NCBI RefSeq assembly: GCF_000372725.1
Contig: NW_005200824.1
Location: forward strand, 112,725-176,724
DNA: 64,000 nucleotides
Direction: 5' to 3'
From: Emiliania huxleyi CCMP1516
Taxonomy: Eukaryota > Haptophyta > Isochrysidales > Noelaerhabdaceae
The translations under genes were made by a program, and so were the position numbers. Shown here piece after piece: positions 20,880-34,710 of this stretch. Position 1 is the first letter of the stretch. The number at the start of each line of letters is the position of its first letter. The notes under the pieces were generated by a model. That model did not search any database. It was not told the DNA's origin and saw only the letters and a list, made by a program, of their open reading frames with translations.

Positions 20880-21222
20880 GCTTGATCGACCAGTAGGCGG
20901 GACCGCTAGTGTCTGCGTCGAGGGTGTGTCTGCGGTGTGCGCAGGGAAACCTCCGGGGCATGCTCCGGGGGATGACCGGTGTCGCTCTCCGCTCGAACCT
21001 CGATCATCGATTCTCCGCGCAAAAACACACCCTCTGAGCGCTCTATGACCCAGCATAACACACGGGTGCTTTGCGCAAAGGTCGAGGTTTGCGCATGTAC
21101 CTGTTTCAAAACCTGTACTCCGCGGGCGACAGGTCGTCCCAAAGGTCGACACACAACGATCAGCTCACACGACGCCGCAGGCGCAGCAGCCCCGCGCTCA
21201 ACATGGCACACGTGACAAACTG
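20880..21222. other. Intergenic stretch
   Basis: 343 bp between convergent genes. A tandem (TCGACCAGTAGGC) pair lies at 20868-20897. No gene seen. Confidence 0.4.
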
Positions 21223-22365
21223 TCACTCTACAAGCGGCGCAAAGTCGCCCTCGAACTCCTCGAGGTCGCGCTGGCGCGCCGCGCCGTCCGGGCCGTAAGA
21301 GCCGAGCCTGGTCTGGGCCCGCTCTAGCCAGCCGTAGAGGAGGGGGCGGCAGCGCTTGTAGGCCAGAGCCCCGTCCACCGCCTCGTACCAGCGCTGCAGG
21401 TCGCGCATGCTTGCGGGGGGGAGGCGGAGGACGGTGGTGGCGGGAGAGAAGGCATGGGGGCTGATGGTGGCAGTGTCTGGCACGGTGACGCGGGTCAGGG
21501 AGGAGCAGCGGGCGAAGGCGTAGCCGCCGATGGAGGTGAGGCCGACGGGGAAGGCGACGGAGGAGAGGGAGGAGCAGCTGTGGAAGGTGCCCTCGCCGAT
21601 GGAGGTGAGGCCGACGGGGAGGGTGACGGAGCCGAGGGAGGAGCAGCCGTAGAAGGCGTAGCCGCCGATGGAGGAAAGGCCGGCGGGGAGGGTGACGGAG
21701 GAGAGGGCGGAGCAGCTGGCGAAGGCGTGGCTGCCGATGGAGGTGAGGTTGGCGGGGAGGGAGACGGAGCCGAGGGAGGAGCAGCCGCAGAAGGCGTTCA
21801 TGCCGATCGAGGTGAGGGTGGCGGGGAGGATGACGCGGGCGAGGGCGGAGCAGCCGTCGAAGGCGTTGTGGCCGATGGAGGTGAGGCCGACGGGGAGGGT
21901 GACGGAGGAGAGGGAAGAGCAGCGCCAGAAGGCGCGCTTGCCGATGGAGGTGAGGCTGGCGGGGAAGGCGGCGGTGGTGAGGGCGGAGCAGCAGTAGAAG
22001 GCTTGCTCGTCGATGGAGGTGAGGCCGGCAGGGAGGTCGATGGAGGAGAGCGAAGAGCAGCCCTCGAAGGCGCCCACGCCGATGGAGACAAGGCTGCGCG
22101 GGAAGGCGACCGAGACGAGAGAGATGCGGCCGTGGAACGCCCGGTCCGGCAGGTGCGTCATGCCTTCGGGCAGCACCGCGTGCCCGTCGGCGATGACGAC
22201 CTGCCAGCCGCCCACGTCCAAAGTCTTCGTGCCTCGACGCCTTCGGCGCCGCCGAGCGGCACCGCTGGAGGCCCAGTGGGAGGCCGGCATCATGCGGTGG
22301 GTGCGGATTTTCGTTTTCTGAATTCTTTTTCTCTTCGCTTCGTAGATGAGATTTTTGAAAGCCAA
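21223..22365 (-). CDS. BspA-type LRR_5 protein, second paralogue
   Basis: A single exon of up to 380 residues. Same plan as the gene at 8874-9698: cap GGWQVVIADGHAVLPEGMTH, about ten LRR_5 units (SLTSIGKRAFWRCSSLSSVT-like), C-terminal block RWYEAVDGALAYKRCRPLLY ... LGSYGPDGAARQRDLEEFEG. The paralogue alignment favours translation from the MMPASH methionines (about 22290) rather than from 22365, whose extra N-terminus (MAFKNLIYEAKRKR) is basic and unlike the others. It is only about 66-140 bp from the start of the divergent cupin gene, implying a shared promoter. Highly uniform repeats suggest recent internal expansion. Function unknown, presumably protein binding. Confidence 0.8.
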   Translation of the reverse strand: MAFKNLIYEAKRKRIQKTKIRTHRMMPASHWASSGAARRRRRRRGTKTLDVGGWQVVIADGHAVLPEGMTHLPDRAFHGRISLVSVAFPRSLVSIGVGAFEGCSSLSSIDLPAGLTSIDEQAFYCCSALTTAAFPASLTSIGKRAFWRCSSLSSVTLPVGLTSIGHNAFDGCSALARVILPATLTSIGMNAFCGCSSLGSVSLPANLTSIGSHAFASCSALSSVTLPAGLSSIGGYAFYGCSSLGSVTLPVGLTSIGEGTFHSCSSLSSVAFPVGLTSIGGYAFARCSSLTRVTVPDTATISPHAFSPATTVLRLPPASMRDLQRWYEAVDGALAYKRCRPLLYGWLERAQTRLGSYGPDGAARQRDLEEFEGDFAPLVE

Positions 22366-22431
22366 GAAATCTCTTATGGAATAGACCTATTGGAAGAAAA
22401 TGGCAGGATTTCTCCCTTTCGACTCCCTTCG
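22366..22431. promoter_or_regulatory. Short bidirectional promoter region
   Basis: Only 66 bp separate the outermost starts of the LRR gene (minus) and the cupin gene (plus). AT-rich (TTTTTCTCTTCGCTTCG, GGAAGAAAATGG). Inference from spacing only. Confidence 0.4.
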
Positions 22432-26268
<3,837 letters not shown>

Positions 26269-26526
26269 GGCGGAGCTAGGGGTGGCGGGCACGTCCCTGC
26301 CGCCTTGTGCATTTGTTAGGATAGCGCGCGATTTGCCGTCGCGTGGCCCTCTTGCGAGCACAGCACGGCGCCAAAATCGCTTTCTTTTTCCAACACGATG
26401 GGTGCCCGGCTTGACGCCTTCAGCGCCGCCGCCGAGCGACGCCGCGCCGCTGCCCGGCTCCGAGATTTTGGACGTGGGTCGCTGGCAGGTCGTCATCGCC
26501 GACGGGCACGCGGTGCTGCCCGAAGG

Positions 26527-27751
26527 CATGACGCACCTGCCGGACCGGGCGTTCCTCGGCCGCGCCTCTCTCGTCTCGGTCGCCTTCCCGCGCAGCCTTG
26601 CCTCGATCGGCAGCAGCGCCTTCGAGGGCTGCTCTTCGCTCTCCTCCATCGACCTCCCTGCCGGCCTCACCGCCATCAACAACCACGCCTTCCGCCGCTG
26701 CTCCGCCCTCCCCACCGTCACCTTCCCCGCCGGCCTCGTCTCCATCGGCAGCTACGCCTTCCAAGATTGCTCCGCCCTCGCCGCCATCGACCTCCCCGCC
26801 AGCCTCACCTCCATGGGCGAGCAAGCCTTCGCCCGCTGCCCCTCCCTCGCCTCCATCGCGCTGCCGCTGCCCGATGGCCTCTCGATTGGCAACAGAGCCT
26901 TCTACGACTGCCCCCTCGACGACGAAGCGAAGGCAGCAGTGCGGGCCATCAACGTTTGGGCGGTACGGCTTCCAATCGACGCGCAGGGGCACACCACCGT
27001 GCCGGAGGGCGTCACCTCCATCACAAGCAGCGCCTTCTCCGACTGCTCCTCCCTCGTCTCCGTCACCCTCCCCGCCAGCCTTCCCTCCATCGGCATCTAC
27101 GCCTTCCACGGCTGCTCCGCCCTCACCTCCGTCACCCTCCCCGCCACCCTCACCTCCATCGACCACGAAGCTTTCGCCAACTGCTCCGCCCTCTCCTCCA
27201 TCGACCTCCCTGCCAGCCTCACCTCCATCGGCGAGGGCACCTTCCACAGCTGCTCCTCCCTCGCCCGTGTCACCTTCCCTGCCAGCCTCACCTCCATCGA
27301 CAACTACGCCTTCTACGGCTGCTCCTCCCTCGGCTCCGTCTCCCTCCCCGCCAACCTCACCTCCATCGAAGGCTGCGCCTTCTACGGCTGCTCCTCCCTC
27401 GTCTCCGCCGCCTTCCCCGCCAGCCTCACCTCCATCGGCAGCCACGCCTTCGCCCGCTGCTCCTCCCTGACCCGCGTCACCGTGCCAGACACTGCCACGA
27501 TCGGCGCCCACGCCTTCCTGCCCGCCACCACCGTCCTCCGCCTCTCGCCCGCAAGCATGCGCGACCTGCAGCGCTGGTACGAGGCGGTGGACGGGGCTCT
27601 GGCCTACAAGCGCTGCCGCCCCCTCCTCTACGGCTGGCTAGAGCGGGCCCAGACCAGGCTCGGCTCTTACGGCCCGGACGGCGCGGCGCGCCAGCGCGAC
27701 CGCGAGGAGTTCGAGGGCGACTTTGCGCACCTCGCGCTCCATGCAGACTGA
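26527..27751 (+). CDS. BspA-type LRR_5 protein, third paralogue; normal start codon out of frame
   Basis: The frame encodes the cap (GRWQVVIADGHAVLPEGMTH), about twelve LRR_5 repeats with one interrupted in the middle (SIGNRAFYDCPLDDEAKAAV, then a second cap-like stretch RLPIDAQGHTTVPEGVTSIT), and the C-terminal block RWYEAVDGALAYKRCRPLLY ... REEFEGDFAHLALHAD, identical at the end to the 8874 gene. The ATG corresponding to the paralogue start is at 26398 (ATGGGTGCCCGGC against ATGGTGGTGCCCG), two bases shorter, so it reads out of frame. Translation could start at the in-frame ATG of MTHLPDRAF (26527), losing the cap, or the gene could be recently disabled. The frame is otherwise clean for over 1.2 kb. 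It starts 260 bp after the cupin stop on the same strand. Confidence 0.7.
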
Positions 27752-28215
27752 CCCAGGCGTGTGAGCGGTGACGATTGACATCGCTGTGATTTGCTGTAGA
27801 CTCTCAACGAAAGAATATGCAGACTGTCTCGTCTCAGAGACACTCAGACTGATATACTATATACAGATAGCATATTTACTTTTTCTCAGAAGACAGAACA
27901 ACCGCGGTGTGCTGAGCACACAGACCTGCTTCAAAAGCTAAGGGAGAGGGCAGTCTGGTTGGACGAGGAACCAGGGAGGAGCGCTCGCGGCACCGCGCTC
28001 GGTGCGCCGCCGCATCTTTTTCCTTTTCCGTTTTCCTCTTGCCCCACCACCTGTGTGTGTGGAGAAGTTTACGGGGTTCGTGTTCCACATATGGTCCCTC
28101 GGGAGCTCGGGTCCCTGCTGCTCCCGAGGACTTCGCTGTACAGATAGCATTTTACATGCACACGAGGGGTGCGCGTGTGTGCGTGTGCGTTTTTCGTTTC
28201 GTATTCTTTAAAATT
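27752..28215. repeat. 3' flank duplicated with the LRR gene (copy of 8100-8873)
   Basis: Inverted relative to 8100-8873; shares TCTCAACGAAAGAATATGCA, CTTTTTCTCAGAAGACAGAA and the CACACGAGGGGTGCGCG block. Non-coding. Confidence 0.6.
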
Positions 28216-28486
28216 CTTTAGTTTACGGAATTTATGCGCTCCCTCCTCGGCTGCTCCTGTTACAAAGAACCCTCTGCACAAACGACAATGACCGACGAAC
28301 ACAACCTTTTCAGGAACACCATTTTGCGGTCCTGAGCGGCCGCCTCGGAGCAGAAGCTTCCCTGCCTCCTTAGCCATGTTGCGGTGCCCTCGCGCCATCT
28401 GGTCCACGCACTGCTCGCAAGTAAAGCGTCTTCACAGGTCGGCAGATACGCCTCACCTTCAAAAGGGTGCGCTGCCTACCCCAGGC
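28216..28486. other. Intergenic stretch
   Basis: No gene seen; less than 300 bp to the pseudogene. Confidence 0.4.
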
Positions 28487-28780
28487 GCAAAAGGTGGCCA
28501 AGGAGGGGGCGCGCGAGGCGGCCACCGCGGCGGGCGACGAGCGCGGGCCGCCGAGCAAGGCGGCCCTCGAGACGAGCGTGTATACTTGCGCCGCCTCGAG
28601 GCGAAGCCGGAGGTGTACGCCGGGATGGAGCAGCTGACAGAGACGTACTTCGAGTGCATCGGCCACGACAGCGCGGAGGACTAGGACATTCACTATATTT
28701 ATTACATTCAACCCACATAAAAGAAAGAAAGAAAGAAAGCAGACAACCCAAACGAGGGATGGGGGAGAACCCACATGTCC
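28487..28780 (+). pseudogene. Copy of the 3' end of the START-like gene (38585-39562)
   Basis: From GCGCAAAAGGTGGCCAAGGA at 28487 to the stop at 28682-28684 and on into CATTCACTATATTTATTACA, the sequence parallels 39364-39596. Two bases inserted near 28590 (GTGTATACTTGCGCC against GTGTACTTGCGCC) put the two halves in different frames. The final peptide (YAGMEQLTETYFECIGHDSA) is intact. No upstream exons are present, so this is a 3' fragment, with a GAAAGAAAGAAA-type repeat added at 28718. Confidence 0.8.
28718..28772. repeat. Dispersed AAGAAAG/CAACCCAA repeat, copy 1
   Basis: (AAAG)n followed by CAGACAACCCAAACGAGGGATGG split as CAGACAACCCAA + CGAGGGATGG. Related copies at 32028-32110, 32317-32380, 39948-40034 and 46645-46692 (reverse). 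Confidence 0.65.
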
Positions 28781-28796
28781 GATGAGCGACCCACGT

Positions 28797-28814
28797 AAAA
28801 TTCTTTTTCTCGCG
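28797..28814 (+). promoter_or_regulatory. Conserved leader CTTTTTCTCGCG before an RCC1 gene
   Basis: ATTCTTTTTCTCGCG directly precedes the ATG in this gene; the same string is at 42474-42488 and 55272-55286 in the two paralogues. It may be an initiator or 5' UTR element, or simply inherited from a recent duplication. Confidence 0.5.
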
Positions 28815-30278
28815 ATGTCCAACCCGCCGCGCCGCTCGCGCCGCCGCGCCGCCCCCGCCTCCACCGCCGCTTCCTCGCCAATCACGCCGACGCCCATCCG
28901 CCTCCTCGAGCTCCCCACGGAGCTCCTCGCGCGCGCCCTCTCTCGCTGCAACAGCCCCGCCGACATCGCTCGCGTCGCAGCCGTCTCGCTGCTCTTCCAC
29001 GCCTCGCTCGCGGTGGAGGCCATCCGCTTGTGGGCGCAAGAGCGCGGCTTCGAGCTGCCTGCGCAGCCAGAGGGCGAGGGCTGCGCCGTGCGGTGGCTGT
29101 GCTTTTCGGCGTTGCTTTGCGAGTCCAACCCGCCGGAGAGGGTGGCGGCAGGCCTTCAGCACAGCCTCTTCATCGACGGCGAGGGGCGGCTCTCGTCGTG
29201 CGGGTCAGCGGCAACGGAGGACGAGGAGGGCGAGGAGGACGAGGAGGAGGAGTTTCCCGGCCTTCTCGGCCACGGCGAGGGCGTGACGCAGCTCAACACG
29301 CCGACCCGCCTCCCTTCCTCGCTGGGCGACGAGCGCGCCGTGAGCGTGTCGGTTGGAGCCGCGCACAGCCTCGCCATCACCGCCGACGGCGCCGTCTGGA
29401 GCTGGGGCGAAGGAGCCTGGGGCAAGCTGGGCCACGGCGACCTGCAGGACCAGCTGCTGCCAAAGAAGATCGATGCCTTTGCTGGCCAGCGCGTCGTTGC
29501 TGTGTCCGCGGGATGCGACCACAACCTCGCCCTCACCGCCGACGGAGCTGTCTGGAGCTGGGGCTTTGGAGGCTTCGGCCGGTTGGGCCACGGCGACCAG
29601 CAGCACCAGCTGCTGCCCAAGAAGGTCGAGGCCTTTGCTGGGCAGCGCGTCGTCGCTGTCTCGGCTGGAGGCAACTACAGCCTCGCCCTCACTGCCGACG
29701 GAGCTGTCTGGAGCTGGGGCGAGGGAGGCTTCTTTGGCCCGTTGGGCCACGGCAATCAGCAGCACCAGCGGCAGCCAAAGAAGGTCGAGGCCTTGGCTGG
29801 CCAGCGCGTCATCGCTGTGTCGGCTGGGTGGATGCACAGCCTCGCCATCACCGCCGACGGCGCTGTGTGGAGCTGGGGCGGTGGAGAGCAAGGTCGGCTA
29901 GGCCACGGCGACCAGCAGCAGCAGCTGCTTCCCAAGAAGGTCGAGGCCTTGGCTGGGCGGCGCGTCGTCGCTGTGTCGGTTGGATACGGCCAAAGCCTCG
30001 CCCTCACCGCCGACGGCAGCGTCTGGAGCTGGGGCGATGGAGGCTTTGGCAAGCTGGGCCACGGCGACGAGCAGCGCCAGCTGCTGCCCAAGAAGGTCGA
30101 GGCCTTGGCTGGGCAGCGCGTCGTCGCTGTCTCGGGTGGAACCGTGGACAGCCTCGCCCTCACCGCCGGTGCCGTCTTTACCTGGGGTAAAGGCGAGCGT
30201 GGCATCCTAGGCCACGGAGAGGACCTGTCGAACCAGCTGCTGCCCAAGAAGATCGAGGGGTGGGCGCCGGGGCAGTGA
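28815..30278 (+). CDS. RCC1-repeat protein with F-box-like N-terminus, paralogue 1
   Basis: A single exon, about 487 residues. After a basic Ser/Pro leader comes an F-box-like helix set (LLELPTELLARALSRCNSPA, then DIARVAAVSLLFHA), then AIRLWAQERGFELP, and then RCC1 repeats of about 50 residues: VVAVSAGCDHNLALTADGAV + WSWGFGGFGRLGHGDQQHQL + LPKKVEAF, at least six complete units, ending LGHGEDLSNQLLPKKIEGW. RCC1 units form a seven-bladed propeller used in chromatin binding, nucleotide exchange or substrate recognition; with an F-box the usual guess is an SCF substrate receptor. An acidic insert (EDEEGEEDEEEEF) in blade 1 is absent from the paralogues. The start at 28815 follows the leader shared by all three copies. 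Confidence 0.85.
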   Translation: MSNPPRRSRRRAAPASTAASSPITPTPIRLLELPTELLARALSRCNSPADIARVAAVSLLFHASLAVEAIRLWAQERGFELPAQPEGEGCAVRWLCFSALLCESNPPERVAAGLQHSLFIDGEGRLSSCGSAATEDEEGEEDEEEEFPGLLGHGEGVTQLNTPTRLPSSLGDERAVSVSVGAAHSLAITADGAVWSWGEGAWGKLGHGDLQDQLLPKKIDAFAGQRVVAVSAGCDHNLALTADGAVWSWGFGGFGRLGHGDQQHQLLPKKVEAFAGQRVVAVSAGGNYSLALTADGAVWSWGEGGFFGPLGHGNQQHQRQPKKVEALAGQRVIAVSAGWMHSLAITADGAVWSWGGGEQGRLGHGDQQQQLLPKKVEALAGRRVVAVSVGYGQSLALTADGSVWSWGDGGFGKLGHGDEQRQLLPKKVEALAGQRVVAVSGGTVDSLALTAGAVFTWGKGERGILGHGEDLSNQLLPKKIEGWAPGQ

Positions 30279-30640
30279 GCAGGAGGGTGTGGGTGCGAGG
30301 GGCCCCTTACCCGCCTGAGGCTGAGCGAAGTACTGTTTCGGTCGTGGTGGATGGGCCCACATATTGGCGACATGCACATGTACATGTACATGTGTGCATG
30401 TAGCGGCACTCTTTGAACGGGAGACGAAAGACGTGCCGAAGAAGGGGAGAAGTCTCTAACGAGAGTCCGCGACACTCAGTATAACTGTGTACCAAGGTAT
30501 AAGATTACGTAAGCTGGCGCTCATGGGTCAACGCACAACGGCCTCGAGGCGAGAGTACTGCTTAGTAATGTGTGTTACGGCAAGCTAGGGGACGCGCGAC
30601 TACAAGTTTGAGGCTACGCGCGCGATTTTGGCCTTCAATC
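30279..30640. other. Intergenic stretch between convergent genes
   Basis: Contains a short (ACATGT)n palindromic run at 30372-30400. No gene seen. Confidence 0.4.
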
Positions 30641-30644
30641 CTTT

Positions 30645-32010
30645 TCATGTTTCGCTTTCGCTCGAAGTTTCGAATTGTTCGCCCATGCCGTCGGTGCCGA
30701 GCAAGAAGTCCTCCTTGTCACGCACGGCCTCATAAATGACCCTCTCGCCCTTGTCCTCGATGGGGTTGCCCTCGATGCGGAGCTGTGCAGGCAGCACAGA
30801 CACGCGCTCAGAGGCATGCACAGCGAGGGGCAAGCAGGCGGCACGCACCTTCGTCATCGATCGGTTGCTGCGGAGGTAGGCTGCAATCGCCTCGGCAGCC
30901 GCCGGGCCGAGCTGGTTCTTCCAAAGGCGCATTTCTTCGATGTGCGCGTCCGTGGCGATGTTCGAGAAGAGCGCTGCGCCAGCCTCGTCCGTCAGGCCGA
31001 CCTCAGGGAGGTCACAGTATCTGAGGCGACGGCAGAGGCTGAGGCACCGGCCGAGCTGCTGCATGTCCCGCACCGTCGGTTTCGTCATCCGTTGGAAGTT
31101 GAGCTCCTTGACACTGCTCAGCTGCCCCTCGCTCATCTTGCGGTACAACGCCTTGACCGCTCCCTTGTCCGCGCCGTTGGTGAACTGTTTCTTCTCAATC
31201 AGCTCGTCGAAGCCGTCGGGGTCGAGCGGCCACCGTCTCCTCGTCGGCTCGGCGGCTCGGCAGCTCGTCTCGACCTCGTCCTCCTCGTCACTGACCTCGT
31301 CACTATCATTGTTGGCTCGAGACTCCTCGTCACAGGTCTCGAGGTCCTTCAGCCCGTCAGTTTCGAGAGCCTCGCCGCTGCTAGCACCGAGATCGAGGAC
31401 GAGCGACCACGTCATAATCATAGAGTAGGCCTTCTTGATCTGCTCGGCGGAGCAGCGCTCGTATGTGGTCCAGCCCGACTCGTCGTAGCCCGCCTTGCGC
31501 TGCGTGCCCTCTGGCAGTTGCGTGAGCATGTAACACCACCGTACCCTGGTGGGCGTACCACAGGTCCATCGTGTTGTGCAGCGCGTAGCGGAAGGCCGCA
31601 TTCTCCTCCTCGCTGCGGCTCGCCTCGTAAGCCGCTCCGCCGTAGAACCTGCGCTTCGCCTGCAGGTCCACGACGAAGGCCTCCCGCTCCGGCCCCTCGG
31701 GCTTGGCCTCAGGCGTCTCGGTCGGGTCGAAGAGCGCGGGGTCCCTCTGGTGGAGGCAGCCCCAGTCCCAGAAGACGCCCATCTCGGTGAAGCCCGGGAC
31801 GTTGGTATTGAAGTCGTGGCTAACCATCTCCTCAGCATACTTGGGCATCTCGCGCTCGAGGGTGGCCGCCACCGTGGCGAGCTGCTTGCCGCGCGGGTCG
31901 GGGTGCGCCGCCGTGTCCCAGCAGAAGGAGATGGAGATGATGGGCAGCCTGCCTTCGAAGTTGCCTTTGTCATATAACCTCTTGAGCTCCTCGACGCTGA
32001 TGAAGGCCTC
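30645..32010 (-). CDS. HET-like/SHRW-related domain followed by RNI-type leucine-rich repeats; 5' exon unresolved
   Basis: Minus strand from about 32010: EAFISVEELKRLYDKGNFEG, then IISISFCWDTAAHPDPRGKQ and VFWDWGCLHQRD, the two hallmarks of the algal domain also seen at 19219 (SHRW..PDPDG; WLDSACMPQD). Near 31530 the frame changes without an obvious intron (YAHQGT then CYMLTQLPEGTQRK); either a one- or two-base indel or a sequencing error. The second half contains GWTTYERCSAEQIKKAY, an acidic stretch, and RNI-like LRRs (LRYCDLPEVGLTDEAGAALF, MRLWKNQLGPAAAEAIAAYL, LRIEGNPIEDKGERVI). AG directly before GAAGAGGCC (about 32010) suggests an upstream exon beyond the repeat at 32028. Probably an intracellular recognition protein; function inferred from architecture only. 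Confidence 0.6.
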
Positions 32011-32027
32011 TTCCTATCTCCCTTCGC

Positions 32028-32110
32028 AAAAAAGAAAGAAAGAAAACAGACAACCCAAGGGAGGGATGGGAGGACGGAACGCCGCCACCACACAGGGATT
32101 TTAAGGAGAG
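32028..32110. repeat. Dispersed AAGAAAG/CAACCCAA repeat, copy 2
   Basis: AAGAAAGAAAACAGACAACC then CAAGGGAGGGATGGGAGGAC, then CGCCGCCACCACACAGGGAT and TTTTAAGGAG. It abuts the presumed 3' splice site of the gene on the minus strand. Confidence 0.7.
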
Positions 32111-33239
32111 GTGTGTGGTGCGCTAGCCGTCGCCCACCCTAGGGAGTCTCCCTTCGCAATAAATAAATAAATAGAGCAGTCATCTCCAGGGAGAGATGGG
32201 CGACGCACACGAACACAGAGGGACAGTGCGCACCCCGCCCCGCTCGCAGGGCGTGCATCACACAGGTGGACTGTGTGACTCCTCGGGTTTCTGGGACTCA
32301 GAGCAAAAGAAAGAATTTTGAAAAGAAAGAAAGAAAACACACAACCCAAGGGAGGGATGGGAGAACGGCACGCCGCCTGTCGAGCTCCGAGATCCCGCTC
32401 AAATCCCGCTGGTCCTCGATGTCGCCGGGGAGCGCCGCCGAGGAGCTCCAGCGTCGCCGGGTCCACTTCCGAACCAGGCCAACGCCGCGTCGACTTCCGT
32501 TGACGTTGCTAGGCTCCATCCAGATAATGCGCAAAAGCGGCCCGAGGGCATGTCACAATACGCCGTGGAAGTCGATCGCGATGGCCGGTGGGCTCGCTTA
32601 TTGATTAGATTTCTTCTTTCTTGGGTTCTGCGGATGTATGTGGCTAGTGCACCTTGTCGTGCCTGTGTGCTGCCCAACCGCGTATCAGGCAATCGTGAGA
32701 GTTCTGCGTACATCAATCCTCATTCTCCGATTGGGATGAACGCGTCGTGCCGCAAGAGAGAGGAGCGGCGACGGGGCTCTCTCCGCCCCCGCGCCCGCCC
32801 CCGCGCCCGCCCCCGCGCCCGCCCCCGCGCCGACCCATTTTTGTGCCGTTTTCCTGCCTCGCGCCATTCTAGACACCCGGCTGCAAGTGTGCAAGGACAT
32901 GCTCCGCGCTCCGTGACCATGTAAATAAATCGAGATCTGTATGCATCGCATGTTTCTCTGTCTTTTATCTGTGAGACAGACAGAGGAGTGTCGTTTGAGG
33001 TATGTTCTTGGCAAATCAGGCAGGACACAGAGCTCACACAAATTCACGTTTTGGTAATATACACCTGATTGTGATGACATTAAATGAGGAAGCCACACTC
33101 TCTATACGGTTTACAAATCGCCCCCGTGTAGGGAACTCTTTTTGCTTTCACCACGGGAGCCGAACGAAAGAAACCGAGTCCTAGCGAATGTAGGACCAGC
33201 TGATAGCGAGTAGGGCCAAACGACGTCTCAAGCCGATCA
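32111..33239. other. Intergenic region with repeat copies
   Basis: Holds a variant and a third copy of the AAGAAAG/CAACCCAA repeat (about 32150-32205 and 32317-32380) and a (CGCCCG)n run at 32787-32832. No supported gene, although an upstream exon of the minus-strand gene could lie here. Confidence 0.4.
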
Positions 33240-34710
33240 ATGGCTTTTCACCACCTCGAATCGGCCTGCCGCCACGAGGGCTTCGACTTCCGCTCCCGCG
33301 AATGCCAAGGCCCGGGCGAACTCACCTCGACTGCGCTGTGGATTGTGTTCTTCGAGATGGCTGTCATGGCTGTCTCGCTCTTCCTCCCATACTTCAACGC
33401 GATGTGGGTGGAACGCGACCCGTCCAGCATCTCGAGCTTCCTCGGCCTGCCGTTCGGCTTGCCTCTCATCGTCACCAGGTCGGGGGCGATGCAGATTTTT
33501 CTCATCCTGATCTTTGCGATCAACGTGCGCTCTGCCTGGCGCCCTGCCCTCGCGTAGCCTCTCAATCCCGCCCTATGCATCCCGTGCCCAGTGCCCAATG
33601 ATCGTCGCGATGTTCTCCGACCAGCCGTGTGAGACCGGGCTGGGTGGCTGCTTCACCATCTCGTGCGTCTGCGCGAACTACATTTGGCAAGGCTACGTCT
33701 TTATGTTCTTCGTGCTCGCACTCGGCTCCTACTCCTTCTACAGGGCCCTCGCCAATCAGATGTACCCGCAATCACTCGCCGAGGTGATCGACGGCACTGT
33801 CCCAAAGAAGGTCGCATTCATGAAATCGCTCGCCCTCATTTGCGTATTCACCCCGGCCATGACCGGCATCTTTTCCTTCAACTACACCACCGACCTGAAC
33901 GATCCGTACGATTTGCAGCACAACATCAACCTCGTCCTCCACGCGTTCCCGATGCTTATCGGCACCCCCCTCCTCATTGTGATTGTATTCGCCTGGTTCT
34001 TCGCGCGCCAGGTCGGCGAGAGTGGGCTCCGCGCAGGGCTCTGCCACCGCGGCGTCTGGGTCCGTGTTTTGGCCTTCCTCCTCGTGATCATCTCACTTGT
34101 GGGAATGGCGTGGAGCCTCTTCATCAATCCCCTCAACCCGCGTCGCGGCGAGGACGACATGTCCAACTTCTGCCACACTATCCGCGACGCGGATACGTGC
34201 GATCAGTGGCCCACGTCGCTCCAGCCGGTTACGGCTCCTCCGCCGATGCCACCAACTGCGCCGAGGGAGAACCACAACTTTGTTCCATTGCCCCAGTTGC
34301 CAATCGACAGGAAGGGTTTGCTCGACCCGGGCGGAAGGCTCGACATCATGTACAGCCTTGGCAACGGCAACGACGAAATGCTCGGCCTTGATCTCCAGCT
34401 GCTCAACCAATTGCTCGGGTTCAACGCCTTGCCGGGCTACACGTGCAAGTGGATTGAGACGCCGCTCACCGCGCGGCAGCTCTTCTACTCGGGCCGCGAG
34501 TGGATGGCGGAGCAGCCGACTGGCAGGTGCATCAAGCACAAGTGCGAACTCATCGCTCACTCGAAGATCATCGCCTGGGAGTACTGCTTCCTCTGGGCCA
34601 TGTTTGTGTACGTCGCTGCTTTCGCAATCCCGGACGCCATCTTCCTGTCGAGGCCGCGCGGCGTGTCTCCCCGCGAGTCGACCCGCAAGACGGTCGACCT
34701 TTCGCCGTGA
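33240..34710 (+). CDS. Multi-pass membrane protein of unknown family (about seven TM), two exons
   Basis: Exon 1 is 33240-33524 and exon 2 33592-34710, joined in frame by a 67-bp GT-AG intron (CATCAAC then GTGCGC; acceptor GTGCCCAG). The 468-residue product has hydrophobic segments ALWIVFFEMAVMAVSLFLPY, AMQIFLILIFAI, YVFMFFVLALGSYSFY, SLALICVFTPAMTGIFSF, FPMLIGTPLLIVIVFAWFFA, VLAFLLVIISLVGMAWSLFI and, after a large Pro-containing loop of about 150 residues, CFLWAMFVYVAAFAIPDAIF. Cysteine pairs (CETGLGGCFTISCVC; CIKHKC) suggest lumenal or extracellular disulfides. The spacing loosely resembles DRAM/Frag1-type proteins but no diagnostic motif was recognised. Codon use and frame are clean. Confidence 0.7.

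Noticed and set aside
26420-27511. Gly/Glu/Ala-rich minus-strand frame
   Set aside because: Antisense shadow of the LRR gene at 26527-27751.
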